A stretch of 64,000 bases of DNA from an uncultured Mobiluncus sp. GTDB lineage: Bacteria; Actinomycetota; Actinomycetes; Actinomycetales; Actinomycetaceae. Under the pieces are notes generated by a model, which saw nothing but the letters and a program-made list of their open reading frames with translations, was not told the origin of the DNA and made no database searches. Below are positions 42,942-52,666 of this stretch, piece after piece (positions within the stretch are counted from its first letter, which is position 1; each line of letters opens with the position of its first letter). The position numbers and the translations under genes are program-made. The stretch covers positions 61,009 through 125,008 of the forward strand of contig NZ_CAMYBV010000004.1 of the NCBI RefSeq assembly GCF_947254095.1, given 5' to 3'.

Positions 42942-43094
42942 GGCATATTCTCCTTACCCGGGTTTTGAAGCCTGTTCTGTATGGGGGTATTTTACAAACC
43001 TCCATGCTCAGTTTGCATCAGACGGTTTTGTAAGAACACCGGCAAATGTAGGTGTTATATGGTGAAACCTGGATTGGGTCGGTAAGGTGGAAGT

Positions 43095-44396
43095 GTGAAT
43101 GAGATTGGGGTTTATCCGGCGGACGTGCATGAACGTTTCGTGACCGAGACACATAAACGCGGGGAACGCACCGATTTTGAACGCGACCGGGCACGGATAC
43201 TCCATTCCTCGGCGCTGCGCCGGCTCGGTGAAAAAACGCAGGTATTGGGTCCCATTGCCAACGATTTTTCGCGCACGCGCCTGACCCATTCCTTGGAAGT
43301 TGCCCAGGTCGGACGTGAACTTGGCAAGGGCCTAGGGTGCGATCCTGACGTGGTCGATGCGGCCTGTTTAGCCCACGACTTGGGGCATCCGCCCTTCGGC
43401 CATTCCGGGGAGCGAGTGCTCAATGACTTGGCCAAGGATATTGGCGGGTTTGAGGGTAATGCCCAGACGTTGCGCCTGGTGACCCGCTTGGAGCCGAAAG
43501 TCGTCAGTCCCCAAGGTCAGTGGGTGGGGCTGAACCTGACTCGCGCCACTCTCGATGCCATCGCGAAATATCCTTGGCTGCGTGGCGAAGGGCCTCATGG
43601 CGCGGATTCCCCCAAGTTTGGGGTCTACGCCGAAGACCGGGACGTTTTCCAGTGGCTACGCGCCGGTGCCCCTGTGAATCATCGCTGCATCGAGGCTCAA
43701 GTTATGGACCTCGCCGATGACATTGGCTACTCAGTCCATGACGTTGAGGATGCGGTTGCCCTCGGGTCGGCCAACTTGGGAGACCTGGAAAACGAAAGAA
43801 CTTTTGTTGACGTGGTTGACATCACGAGGCGTTGGTACGCGAGTTCTTTCGGTCCGGGCAAGTTCAGCGCGGACGACTTGGCGGCGGCCCATGAAAGGCT
43901 GCGGCAAATGCCTTTCTGGCTGACTGAGCCGGTGGCAGATTACCGTTCCCAAGCCGCTTTGAAAGACATGACTTCCCAGCTCATCGGGCGATTCGCGTTA
44001 GCCTGTCACGACGCTACCTGCCAACGATACGGAGAACGCCCTCTGGCTCGCTACGACGCGGACGTCATCGTCCCCCTCGAAACCCAAGCGGAAATCCTGT
44101 TGCTCAAAGGTATCGCTGTGTACTACGTCATGGCGCCGCGTGAAAACACTCATGACCACCTGAGTCAGAAACAAATTCTCTCTGACTTGGTGTGGGCGCT
44201 TCTGGAACAGGAAGCAACCGGGCAGAGGGTCTTGCAGGAGCCTTACCGGACCGAGTGGCTGCGCGCGGAGGAACATCATCTGGGTCGGGATGCCGGCCGC
44301 CTGCGGGCGGTAATAGACCAGGTAGCGAGCTTGACTGACCTGTCGGCAGCCGCCTGGCATGCCCGTTTAGTGGGGATGATTACGCAACCCGTCTGA
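43095..44396 (+). CDS. dgt: Deoxyguanosinetriphosphate triphosphohydrolase-like protein
   Basis: HD-domain dNTP triphosphohydrolase, 433 residues, releasing triphosphate from dNTPs. Motifs in order are RDRARILHSSALRRLGEKTQV, the first His in SRTRLTHSLEVAQVGRELG, the metal HD in CLAHDLGHPPFGHSGE, and the later metal Asp in VMDLADDIGYSVHDVEDA. GTG 43095 is the start, preceded by AAGGTGGA. dnaG follows after 26 bp; this dgt-dnaG pairing is common in Actinobacteria and links nucleotide-pool control to replication. Confidence 0.95.
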   Translation: MNEIGVYPADVHERFVTETHKRGERTDFERDRARILHSSALRRLGEKTQVLGPIANDFSRTRLTHSLEVAQVGRELGKGLGCDPDVVDAACLAHDLGHPPFGHSGERVLNDLAKDIGGFEGNAQTLRLVTRLEPKVVSPQGQWVGLNLTRATLDAIAKYPWLRGEGPHGADSPKFGVYAEDRDVFQWLRAGAPVNHRCIEAQVMDLADDIGYSVHDVEDAVALGSANLGDLENERTFVDVVDITRRWYASSFGPGKFSADDLAAAHERLRQMPFWLTEPVADYRSQAALKDMTSQLIGRFALACHDATCQRYGERPLARYDADVIVPLETQAEILLLKGIAVYYVMAPRENTHDHLSQKQILSDLVWALLEQEATGQRVLQEPYRTEWLRAEEHHLGRDAGRLRAVIDQVASLTDLSAAAWHARLVGMITQPV

Positions 44397-44422
44397 CCCA
44401 AAACTTAGGCTAGTATGATTGC

Positions 44423-46507
44423 ATGGCTTCCAAGTTCGACCCCGACGACCTGCAAAAGATACGCGAAGCTATCCCCATTGAGTCGGTGGTCAGCGACTAT
44501 GTGAGTCTGCAGCGTAAAGGCAGCTCACTGATGGGCTTGTGCCCGTTCCATGACGAAAAAACGGCGTCATTTAGCGTGACGCCGGTGCGCAATCTGTGGC
44601 ACTGCTTCGGTTGCGGTGAGGGTGGGGACACCATCGACTTTGTGCAGCGCATCGAGGGGCTGACTTTCCCCGAAGCTGTCGAATTTTTAGCCGCAAAAGC
44701 CGGAATCACGATGCACTACGTGGAGGGCGCGGCCATCACGAAAGATCACGTGGAGCCGGGAACACGGCAGCGCCTACTGGAATGCAACCAGGTAGCGCAG
44801 GACTTTTTTGTGTCTCAACTCGTGTCGCCGGGGGCAGGGCGGGCGCGGAATTTCATAGAAGGACGAGCGTTCACGTCCCAAGACGCGGCTCGCTTTGGCA
44901 TGGGCTACGCACCTCCTGGCTGGAACAACCTCACCGATTACCTCCGTTCGAAAGGCTTCACCGACCAGGAGATTGTGACGGTCGGCTTGGGCAAATCGGG
45001 ACAACGCGGCATCTATGACGTGTTTCGGGACCGAGTTATGTGGCCTATCAAAGATCCGGCCGGAGCCATACTGGGTTTCGGCGGACGGCGTTTAGACGAT
45101 TCAGATCCGCAAGTCCCGAAATACATCAACACCCCAGAATCCCCGATTTATCACAAATCCTCTGTGCTCTACGGTCTGGATTTGGCGCGGCCGAACATCG
45201 GTAAAGAGCGGCGCTGCGTCATCGTCGAGGGATACACCGACGTGATGGCGGCGCATTTGTCCGGCATCACCACCGCGGTCGCGACCTGCGGTACCGCATT
45301 TACAGAAGAACACGCGAAACAGATTCGCCGATTCATCGGGACTTCCACGGACAGTGCCTCCTCTCTAAAGCTGCCTGGTGGTCTGCCTCCGCGCGGCGGA
45401 GAGGTCATCTTCACTTTTGACGGTGACGCCGCCGGACAAGCCGCAGCTCTCAAGGCTTTCCGCACCGACCAGGACTTTGCCTCCCAGGCTTTCGTAGCAG
45501 TCGCCGACGATGGTTTGGATCCCTGCGATTTACGGATGCAGCGCGGGCCAGGGGCGGTGCGTGACCTGATTGAGAGTCGCCGACCCCTATTTGATTTCGT
45601 GTTAAAGACCCTCATCGCGAAATATGACTTGGAAAGCCCCGCGGCCCGCATCGAAGCTATGCGTGCGGCAGCCCCGGTGGTGGCGGAAATTCGTGACAAG
45701 GCATTGCGAACCGAATACGTGAAACAACTGAGCGGCTGGCTGGGGGCCAATACCAGGGATACCTGGTACGCGGTCAATGAGGCTTGGAAATGGAATCGTT
45801 CCCAACAGCGTGCTGGCGCCAGCTCCGACCGGTCGTCGCGTTCGGGACCGGGGGGACCCGGCAGCGCTTCCCGCGGTAGTGGAAACGGTGCCAATCCCGG
45901 AAACATGACCGGGGAAGCCGCGGCGGGTTCGACCCAGATTTTTCCACAAACTCGGCTGGATTCGGCGGTGGATACCGATCCGATTTGGCGGGTGGAACGC
46001 GACGTGTTGATAGCAGCTTTGCAGTTCCCGGGCTTAGCTGCCCAAACTGCTTTTGACACGTTGGATCCCGAGAGTTTCACCCAACCCACGTTGCGCGCCA
46101 TTTTTGAGGTCGTCGCCGCGATTGGAGGTACCGAGGAATATCAGCGCCTGGCTGAGGCCGCCCAAACCGCGGGAGAACCAAATCCCGGAAACCTGGCTCT
46201 GAACCGTTGGGCTGCAGCGGTGAAAGCCCAGGCTGGTCCCGTCCTGGTGGGGGCTTTGACGAACCTGGCGACCCGTCCGGCGCCCCTGTATGAAACGGGT
46301 CAGTCAGACCAGCAGACCAGAGCCGCGGCGGAGTCTTGGGTGCAAAACGCGGTGGAATCCATGGAACGCAAAGGGTTGAACGCCAAAATTGCCAGCCTGA
46401 AAGCCCAGCTGCGGCGTCTCGACTCTGACTCGCCGGAAAAACCGGAAGTGTTTGCCAAACTCATCGATTTGGAAAACCGGATGCGCGAACTGAATCCCGA
46501 ATTCTGA
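44423..46507 (+). CDS. dnaG: DNA primase
   Basis: Synthesises RNA primers at the replication fork. The 694-residue protein has the N-terminal zinc-binding domain (CPFHDEKTASFSVTP then WHCFGCGEGGDTIDF), the catalytic core with DVFRDRVMWPIKDPAGAILGFGGR, and TOPRIM motifs VIVEGYTDVMAAH and FTFDGDAAGQA. A Ser/Gly-rich linker lies around residues 465-495 before the C-terminal helicase-interaction domain. A short extra segment (about residues 310-325) sits between the two TOPRIM motifs. The ribosome-binding site is weak. Confidence 0.97.
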   Translation: MASKFDPDDLQKIREAIPIESVVSDYVSLQRKGSSLMGLCPFHDEKTASFSVTPVRNLWHCFGCGEGGDTIDFVQRIEGLTFPEAVEFLAAKAGITMHYVEGAAITKDHVEPGTRQRLLECNQVAQDFFVSQLVSPGAGRARNFIEGRAFTSQDAARFGMGYAPPGWNNLTDYLRSKGFTDQEIVTVGLGKSGQRGIYDVFRDRVMWPIKDPAGAILGFGGRRLDDSDPQVPKYINTPESPIYHKSSVLYGLDLARPNIGKERRCVIVEGYTDVMAAHLSGITTAVATCGTAFTEEHAKQIRRFIGTSTDSASSLKLPGGLPPRGGEVIFTFDGDAAGQAAALKAFRTDQDFASQAFVAVADDGLDPCDLRMQRGPGAVRDLIESRRPLFDFVLKTLIAKYDLESPAARIEAMRAAAPVVAEIRDKALRTEYVKQLSGWLGANTRDTWYAVNEAWKWNRSQQRAGASSDRSSRSGPGGPGSASRGSGNGANPGNMTGEAAAGSTQIFPQTRLDSAVDTDPIWRVERDVLIAALQFPGLAAQTAFDTLDPESFTQPTLRAIFEVVAAIGGTEEYQRLAEAAQTAGEPNPGNLALNRWAAAVKAQAGPVLVGALTNLATRPAPLYETGQSDQQTRAAAESWVQNAVESMERKGLNAKIASLKAQLRRLDSDSPEKPEVFAKLIDLENRMRELNPEF

Positions 46508-46617
46508 CCTGCTCTAGGTACCCGTGCGGGCAGGTCCACACAATTTGCGCCCTTGTGTCGTATTTCGTACAAGCTCCGGGATATCTCAAAGTTAGGGAAG
46601 GCTATGGGGACTGCGGT

Positions 46618-47430
46618 CTAAAAACCGGACGCCGGATAGCGCAGTTCCAGCTGTGCCAACGGCAGCTGCCCCGGCGCGGACTGCGGACCGCCTACCGTGA
46701 CGAAAGTACCCCAGTTACCCATCTGCGGACCCGCTAAACGAGTGGGCTGGCCCAACTCACCCATCCCAATCAAGATTGTGGGTCTTTGGGTCAGCAGGAA
46801 AGTGGTCTTGCCGCCCTTTTGCAGATTCTCCAGCTGTTGAGGGGTTTGCGGCGAAAAAGCCGCCTTAGACACGTCCGCTCCCAGATTGAGCTGATAAATC
46901 AGCAGTTCGCTGACTTCTTTCTCGCTGTTAGGCGAAGGCTCCCAACAGTGACGGGACAGGATAACGCCCGTACCGTTGGCGTGAATGTTGCGCAACAGGC
47001 CCCCCAAACGTTTCTCGTTGTCCTCTTGCGTGTGGGGGTTCTCGGCCGCGGCGGCCGCTTGTTCCGCGGTCATGCCCAGGTAGGGATAGTTCGACTCGAC
47101 GTCCACCCAGTCGGCACATTTCGCGGCCTGTGCCGCGAGGTTCTCATAAACTTCCGCGGTAATCGAGACGTGTCCTCCCTCGGTGCGGAAAGTCGCCAAA
47201 ATGGGGCGTTTTACCTGTTCACGAGCCTGGCGCAGGAGGTCTGCGACTTCGGCAAAGTCGTGTTTCGTGCCTTGGAACGACCCGCGGGACAGCCACGCCC
47301 CATCCAAACGAATCTCGACCAGTTCGACTCGGGGGTGCATATCGCGGATGAGCCGGTCATAGCCCAGGGCCCCCGGGTTCACCGAGGTGATAAAAGTAGG
47401 CCGGCGCCAATCCGCAAATAAATCCGTCAT
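46618..47430 (-). CDS. aroD: 3-dehydroquinate dehydratase, type I
   Basis: Third step of the shikimate pathway, by Schiff-base chemistry. The 270-residue protein shows the type I residues Glu in VELVEIRLDG, Arg in ILATFRTEGG, catalytic His in VILSRHCWEPS, the Schiff-base Lys in LGADVSKAAFSP, and the closing Arg/Gln loop TRLAGPQMGNWGTFVTVGGPQSAPGQ around residues 230-255 (each part shown is from one loop). It lies alone between dnaG (convergent) and the CWB2 gene (divergent), away from other aro genes. Confidence 0.93.
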   Translation of the reverse strand: MTDLFADWRRPTFITSVNPGALGYDRLIRDMHPRVELVEIRLDGAWLSRGSFQGTKHDFAEVADLLRQAREQVKRPILATFRTEGGHVSITAEVYENLAAQAAKCADWVDVESNYPYLGMTAEQAAAAAENPHTQEDNEKRLGGLLRNIHANGTGVILSRHCWEPSPNSEKEVSELLIYQLNLGADVSKAAFSPQTPQQLENLQKGGKTTFLLTQRPTILIGMGELGQPTRLAGPQMGNWGTFVTVGGPQSAPGQLPLAQLELRYPASGF

Positions 47431-47586
47431 GGTTCGATTTTAGCGCGGGTGGTTTGCGGCCTGGTGGTGCCTGAACGTAACTTAGGAGAATTCGTCCCAC
47501 CTGTTCGAAAATTCGTGGTTTTCAGACGTTTTCCCCTGTTATGATTTAGCCTGTTGATGTACTCCAGTTGTTGTAAGGGAGAGAAC

Positions 47587-49083
47587 ATGGTGCGTCGTTG
47601 GTTTATTGGTTTGGCTTCAATAGTCTCGTGTGCGGGCTTGGCTGGTTTGGTGGCAGTCCCCGCTTCCGCTGCCGAGTTGTCGTGGGATAGGTTGTCCGGC
47701 GCGACCGGGGTGGAGACTTCGATTGCGGTGGCGAAGCATGTGTATCCTGCTGGTTGGGACACGGTGTATGTGGCGTCGAATCGTAATCCTGTTGATGCTT
47801 TGCCGGCGGCGACGATTGGTAATGGTCCGGTTGTGTTGACTGATGGCAAGACTTTGAATTTTGGTGGGGTGAAGCCGGGCAAGGTTGTCTTGTTGGGTGG
47901 TTTGGGCGCGGTTCCGGCCACGATTGAGGCTCAGGCGAAAGACCTTGTAGGTGAGGGTAATGTTAATCGTTTGTGGGGTGCGGATCGGAATCAGACTGCG
48001 GCGGCGATTGCCCGGTATTGGGAGAAAACGAATGGTGCGCCGGCTACGGTGTATGTGACGAAGAATGCTGGTGCGGGTTCCCCGGATGCGGTTGCGGGTA
48101 GTGTGTTGCGTGATGGTCCGATTGTGACGTTTACCTCGGATGCTAGCGCGGTGGAGGCTGCCGCGGTGGTCAAGGAGCTGAAGCCCGCGAAGGTGGTTGC
48201 TTTGGGTGGTACGGGTCCGGTGTCGGATTCGAACCTGAACGCGGTGGCGGGTGGTTTGCCCACGGAACGGCTGGCGGGTGCGAATCGGTATGAGACTGCC
48301 TTCGTGATTGCCCAACGTGTGAAAGCCCAGAACCCCAACGCCACAAACGTGTACCTAGCTTCGGGCACGGCGTTGAAAGATGCGATGGTGGCGGGCGCGG
48401 CCAATGACGGGGTTATCCTGTTGACCCCGCCCAGCGCGGCTGGGGTAAACGACAAAGCGACCGCCCTTGGCGCCCGACAAATCCGTGTTATTGGCGGCAC
48501 CGGCGTCGTCCCCGAAAACACCGCCAAAATCGCCGCCGGCCTACAACCAGCCATCGCCCCAGATGCCATAAAGAACTTCGACTACATGAACTCTTTCGTT
48601 CCAGCCGGATTCATCGTTGACGAGGCGTGCAAGCACTATGAGGGCTTTTATAAGATTCCCGACGTGGACGATGAATGCTGGTATGACCTGAACGGTGGCA
48701 GGAGCGCTGAAATGATTGAATATATGACCTACGACCGCCGTTTTGGCTTTGATCGATTCGACCCGAACCCCCGCTATGACGACTACGACGGGGACGGATA
48801 CTTGGACCTTATTGTCAAAGGTAGCGGTGTGGATTTTTGGGACGAAGTCATGTACGTATTTGACCCCCAAGACCCAGCGCACCCTTACGTTGGCCATGTG
48901 TTGAGTGCCCAAGACATTCGTAAGCTGCAATACAGGGGCGGTTCTCTCTTTGAAGTGACCTATGCTCCGGACAGGGCTTATCCAAACGGATGTGTCCTGG
49001 AACGTTGGAATCTTGCTCGGGTAAACGGAGTGCCTGCACAAGCAAACAAGCAAAGTGCCACCGCCCCCGCAAGTTGCCTATAA
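47587..49083 (+). CDS. Secreted cell-wall-binding protein with three CWB2 repeats
   Basis: Surface protein, 498 residues from ATG 47587 (AAGGGAGAG upstream; the frame opens 11 codons earlier without one). The signal peptide has RR, a hydrophobic core and a PASA cleavage site near residue 29. Three CWB2 repeats follow (about residues 30-330), each with the R..G.(N/D)R..T(A/S) pattern (RLSGATGVETSIAVA, RLWGADRNQTAAAIA, RLAGANRYETAFVIA) and VV(A/L)LGG. CWB2 triplets attach proteins to secondary wall polymers. The C-terminal 165 residues are unique and include a calcium-binding-like DDYDGDGYLDLIV repeat. Confidence 0.92.
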   Translation: MVRRWFIGLASIVSCAGLAGLVAVPASAAELSWDRLSGATGVETSIAVAKHVYPAGWDTVYVASNRNPVDALPAATIGNGPVVLTDGKTLNFGGVKPGKVVLLGGLGAVPATIEAQAKDLVGEGNVNRLWGADRNQTAAAIARYWEKTNGAPATVYVTKNAGAGSPDAVAGSVLRDGPIVTFTSDASAVEAAAVVKELKPAKVVALGGTGPVSDSNLNAVAGGLPTERLAGANRYETAFVIAQRVKAQNPNATNVYLASGTALKDAMVAGAANDGVILLTPPSAAGVNDKATALGARQIRVIGGTGVVPENTAKIAAGLQPAIAPDAIKNFDYMNSFVPAGFIVDEACKHYEGFYKIPDVDDECWYDLNGGRSAEMIEYMTYDRRFGFDRFDPNPRYDDYDGDGYLDLIVKGSGVDFWDEVMYVFDPQDPAHPYVGHVLSAQDIRKLQYRGGSLFEVTYAPDRAYPNGCVLERWNLARVNGVPAQANKQSATAPASCL

Positions 49084-49091
49084 GGCAACCC

Positions 49092-49176
49092 CGAAAACGC
49101 TACCCGGGGAAAGCGACGCAGGCCGAGTGAGGTACTGAGCCGGAACGAAGTGGAGGCTCAAGTAATTCCGAGGCCG
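49092..49176 (+). repeat. 85-bp dispersed repeat, copy A
   Basis: 81 of 85 positions match copy B at 50695-50779, in direct orientation. It contains internal complementary segments (GAGCC/GGCTC, TACT/AGTA, GGCC ends), so RNA or single-stranded DNA could fold. It lies 9 bp after the CWB2 gene stop. Confidence 0.85.
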
Positions 49177-49226
49177 GGGAGCGCGGGTGGCAATCCGAAA
49201 GATTGCGACCCTGACTATTGAACGGG

Positions 49227-50528
49227 TTAGTTGAGTGCAGAACCAAGGCGAGACAGTCCGTAAAGCGGCAAGTTGAGGGTGCTTTCGCCGTGCCCGAATT
49301 CGGCAGGTGAGACGCGCACACCGAGGGGCAAATCGTAGCGTTTCACGAACACGCCCAGGGAACGGGCTCTTTGCTTGGGTGCGGATTTCACCTCGAGCGG
49401 GATGACTTTGCCGCCGTGTTGCAGGACAAAATCAACCTCGCCACTGGAGGCTTCGGCTGACCAATAGCGGGGCTCCCAGCCGGTCGCAACGAGTTCCTGG
49501 CAGACGAAGTTTTCCAGCAGGGCACCCTTGAACTCGGTGAAAAGCCGGTTTTCCTTCAAGACGGTTTCACCGTCCAAGCCGCTTAAGGCGCCGAGTAAAC
49601 CGGTGTCAAAGACAAACAGTTTGAAGGCATCACGGTCGGTATATCCGCTCAAGGGCAGCTTCCCGGCCTTAACGCGATTTACCCGCAGCAAGAGGCCGGC
49701 ATCGGTGAGCCACTGGATTGCTTCCTCGTAACCCCGGGCGCGCGCCCCAGTACGCACCGCAGAGTACACGAATTTCTTGTTCTCGCGGGCAAGTTGGGCG
49801 GGGATAGAATCCCAAATCAGCCGGATACGTTCAGCCAAGTGTGAGCCCGCGTGGGTGGAAAAATCCTCTCGGTAATCGCGCAGTAACTTGAGTTGCAGGT
49901 TGCGCGCCGCCATGTAATCTCCGGTGTCCAGGAAGGTTTGGACTACTTCGGGCATGCCGCCCAGAAAAAAATACCGGCGCAGGTAATCCATAAATTTGGC
50001 TTGTAGAGGGGAAATCAACGTCCAATCATCGCTGTCCAGGGCGCCTACCATCGGGCTCTCGCCCGAGGCTTGCAGGAATTCGCTGAAGGTAAGCGGGTGA
50101 ATGTTCAGGTAATCAACCTTACCCACCGGCCAGGACACGCCCTGATGCATCGAGACACCAAGCAGGGAACCGGCGGCGATAACCGGAACCTCGGGATGTT
50201 CTTCCTGAAAGAATTTCAGGGCAGTCAAAGCTCGAGGGGTGGCCTGGATTTCATCGAGAAAAATCAGGGTGTCCGGGGTGCCAACCCGTTTGCCACTCAA
50301 AAGGCTCAGCGCATCCATGATTCGCGCCGGATCGAGTCGGTCGTTGAAAATGCTGCTGGCAGTTTCGTCATAGAGCAGGTGAAAGTAGGCGACATCGCGG
50401 AAATACAGGCGTCCGAACTCGTTTATCAACCAGGTCTTTCCGACCTGGCGGGCACCCTGGACAATCAGGGGTTTTCGGGCTGGGTTGTCCCGCCAAGCCA
50501 CGAGTTGCTGCATGGCGTCGCGTTCCAT
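49227..50528 (-). CDS. AAA ATPase with DUF4143 domain, bracketed by direct repeats
   Basis: AAA_14/DUF4143 ATPase, 433 residues. Walker A is VQGARQVGKTWLI near residue 25, the Walker B-like box is LIFLDEIQATP and the sensor region PVIAAGSLLGV. The C-terminal DUF4143 domain has the PD-(D/E)xK-like EVDFVLQHGGKVIPLEVKSAP. AAGGAGGG precedes the start. The gene with its flanks is enclosed by two 85-bp direct repeats, suggesting it moves or recombines as a cassette. It is paralogous in architecture to the ATPase at 22644-23906, but sequence similarity is low. Cellular role unknown. Confidence 0.88.
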   Translation of the reverse strand: MERDAMQQLVAWRDNPARKPLIVQGARQVGKTWLINEFGRLYFRDVAYFHLLYDETASSIFNDRLDPARIMDALSLLSGKRVGTPDTLIFLDEIQATPRALTALKFFQEEHPEVPVIAAGSLLGVSMHQGVSWPVGKVDYLNIHPLTFSEFLQASGESPMVGALDSDDWTLISPLQAKFMDYLRRYFFLGGMPEVVQTFLDTGDYMAARNLQLKLLRDYREDFSTHAGSHLAERIRLIWDSIPAQLARENKKFVYSAVRTGARARGYEEAIQWLTDAGLLLRVNRVKAGKLPLSGYTDRDAFKLFVFDTGLLGALSGLDGETVLKENRLFTEFKGALLENFVCQELVATGWEPRYWSAEASSGEVDFVLQHGGKVIPLEVKSAPKQRARSLGVFVKRYDLPLGVRVSPAEFGHGESTLNLPLYGLSRLGSALN

Positions 50529-50941
50529 ACTTGCCCTCCTTGGGTGCGTTAAAAGTCATTTATTTGGCAATTAATCGAATTTTATCACAGGAATTGTGGC
50601 AAAAAAATGATTTTATTTGTTGTAAAACTGGCATAATTGCTGGCTGTTCGTAATTCCGCAAATCTTGTCGTGGTTGGGGAACGTACCGAATCGTCGAAAA
50701 CGCAACCCGAGGAAAGCGACGCAGGCCGAGTGAGGTACTGGGCCGGAACGAAGTAGAGGCTCAAGTAATTCCGAGGCCGCGGGGAGGCAACGTTTTTTCT
50801 TTAGTCAGGCTTGCGAAAATCAAAACATAGCTCTGAGGCCTGATGAGCTGGAATCCTCCGGTTTAAAGCCTTACAGGGAGAGCGACAAAGCCCGGGCGTT
50901 AGAATCAAACCGCACAAAAACACCAGAGCAAAGGGGCAAAA
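50529..50941. other. Intergenic region between the ATPase gene and fumarase gene
   Basis: The left part (50529-50640) is AT-rich and presumably carries the ATPase promoter. The middle holds 85-bp repeat copy B. The right part has a -10-like TAGAAT at 50900-50905, 37 bp before the fumarase GTG. No gene is seen in 413 bp. Confidence 0.5.
50695..50779 (+). repeat. 85-bp dispersed repeat, copy B
   Basis: Direct repeat of 49092-49176 with four substitutions. The interval between the copies (49177-50694, 1518 bp) contains only the DUF4143 ATPase gene and its upstream region. Confidence 0.85.
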
Positions 50942-52609
50942 GTGGCCGATTTCTTTTATGCTGACATCCTGCCGCACGGCGAGGACACTTATACGTACCG
51001 CAAACTGACCAGCGAGGGGGTTAGCGAAGTCGAGGGGCCGGACGGGACGAAATTCCTGAAGGTCGAACCGGAGGCGCTGACACTGCTGGCCGAGACCGCG
51101 TTCCACGACATTTCGCACTACCTGCGCACGGCTCACCTGCAGCAGCTGCGCAAGATTCTCGACGACCCCGAGGCATCGGGCAACGACAAGTTCGTGGCGA
51201 TGGACCTGCTGCGCAACGCGAACATCGCGGCGGCGGGGGTTCTGCCCATGTGCCAGGACACGGGCACCGCCATTATCAAAGGTGAGCGCGGTCAACACGT
51301 GCTGACCCCCGGACCGGATGAAGCAGCGCTGTCCCGCGGGGTCTACAACGCCTACACAAAGCTGAACCTGCGCTATTCCCAAAACAGCCCCCTGTCTATG
51401 TACGAGGAAAAGAACACCGGGTGCAACCTTCCGGCGCAGGTGGAGCTGTATGCCGAGACCGCTCCGAGACACGAAGCGGAGTACCGTTTCCTATTCATGG
51501 CCAAGGGCGGCGGTTCGGCCAACAAGTCTTACCTCTACCAGATGACCAAGGCGATTCTTGACCCTGAACACATGATGCAGTTCCTGGAGGAAAAGATTCG
51601 GTCCCTCGGCACCGCCGCCTGCCCGCCCTACCACTTGGCGATCGTCATCGGCGGCACTTCTGCGGAATACACCCTCAAGACCGCGAAGTACGCTTCGGCT
51701 CACTACCTGGATGGTTTGCCCACCCACGGGGGCGAACAGGCACAAGGGTTCCGCGACCTGAAGATGGAAGAGGAAGTCCTTGACCTGACTCGCCACATGG
51801 GCATCGGCGCCCAGTTCGGCGGCAAGTATTTCTGCCATGACGTGCGGGTGGTGCGTCTGCCGCGTCACGGCGCCTCCCTGCCGGTAGCCATCGCGGTGTC
51901 ATGTTCAGCTGACCGGCAGTGCGTCGCGAAAATCAACAAGGACGGGGTGTTTATCGAGGCGCTGGACACTGATCCGGGTCGGTTTATGCCTGACCCCAGC
52001 GAGGCGGAACTTGGCGGGGACGAAGCGGTCGCGATTGACTTGAACCGCCCGATGAAGGACGTCCTCGCCGAACTCACCAAGTACCCCATCAAGACGCGGC
52101 TTTCCCTGACCGGAACCCTCATCGTGGCTCGTGACATTGCCCACGCGAAGCTCCGTGAGCGCCTGGAAAAGGAGGGCGACCTGCCCCAATACTTCAAAGA
52201 TCACCCGGTGTACTACGCGGGTCCGGCGAAAACTCCCGAGGGAATGCCGTCGGGGTCCTTCGGGCCAACCACGGCTTCGCGTATGGATCCCTACGTGGAC
52301 CTGTTCCAAGCTCATGGCGGCTCGATGATTATGCTGGCCAAGGGTAATCGCGGCCAGACTGTCACCGACGCCTGCAAGAAGCATGGCGGGTTCTATCTCG
52401 GCTCCATCGGCGGGCCGGCCGCAGAGTTGGCTGCGCACTCCATCAAGAAGGTCGAGGTTTTGGAGTACCCCGAGCTGGGAATGGAGGCCGTGTGGAAGAT
52501 TGAAGTCGAGGACTTCCCGGCTTTCATCGTGGTGGACGACAAGGGCAATAATTTCTTCGAGGGCTTGGACAAGGTGGTGCTCACCTTGAAGGTGCCGCCA
52601 AAGAAGTAG
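50942..52609 (+). CDS. Fumarate hydratase, class I (iron-sulfur)
   Basis: Iron-sulfur fumarase interconverting fumarate and malate. The 555-residue single-chain enzyme combines the alpha-type N-terminal part (LPMCQDTGTAIIKGERGQ, GCNLPAQVELYA, GGGSANKSYLYQMTKA) and the beta-type C-terminal domain (GPTTASRMDPYVDLFQ, IGGPAAELAAHSIKKV). Candidate cluster cysteines are in LPMCQDTG, GKYFCHDVR and the RKC-like CSADRQC stretch. It begins with GTG 50942 after AAAGGGGC. Oxygen-sensitive fumarase suits an anaerobic or microaerobic life. A hairpin terminator follows. Confidence 0.95.
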   Translation: MADFFYADILPHGEDTYTYRKLTSEGVSEVEGPDGTKFLKVEPEALTLLAETAFHDISHYLRTAHLQQLRKILDDPEASGNDKFVAMDLLRNANIAAAGVLPMCQDTGTAIIKGERGQHVLTPGPDEAALSRGVYNAYTKLNLRYSQNSPLSMYEEKNTGCNLPAQVELYAETAPRHEAEYRFLFMAKGGGSANKSYLYQMTKAILDPEHMMQFLEEKIRSLGTAACPPYHLAIVIGGTSAEYTLKTAKYASAHYLDGLPTHGGEQAQGFRDLKMEEEVLDLTRHMGIGAQFGGKYFCHDVRVVRLPRHGASLPVAIAVSCSADRQCVAKINKDGVFIEALDTDPGRFMPDPSEAELGGDEAVAIDLNRPMKDVLAELTKYPIKTRLSLTGTLIVARDIAHAKLRERLEKEGDLPQYFKDHPVYYAGPAKTPEGMPSGSFGPTTASRMDPYVDLFQAHGGSMIMLAKGNRGQTVTDACKKHGGFYLGSIGGPAAELAAHSIKKVEVLEYPELGMEAVWKIEVEDFPAFIVVDDKGNNFFEGLDKVVLTLKVPPKK

Positions 52610-52627
52610 TCGTCATCGGTTTCTAGG

Positions 52628-52666
52628 GCGGGCGCCTCGAGGGTAGTTATTCTTCGGGGCGCCCGC
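52628..52666 (+). terminator. Terminator hairpin after fumarase gene
   Basis: A 13-bp stem, including one G-U pair (arms 52628-52640 and 52654-52666), 18 bp after the stop codon. No strong U-tract follows. Confidence 0.65.

Noticed and set aside
47427..48569. Long minus-strand frames opposite the CWB2 gene
   Set aside because: They mirror the biased codon use of the real plus-strand gene, contain Arg/His-rich low-complexity translations and have no ribosome-binding sites.
50529..50694. A second 23-bp iteron array upstream of the ATPase at 49227-50528
   Set aside because: Some AT-rich segments (GTCATTTATTTG, TGATTTTATTTG) look similar, but they do not keep a fixed period or the AGTCGTCAATTTA core.
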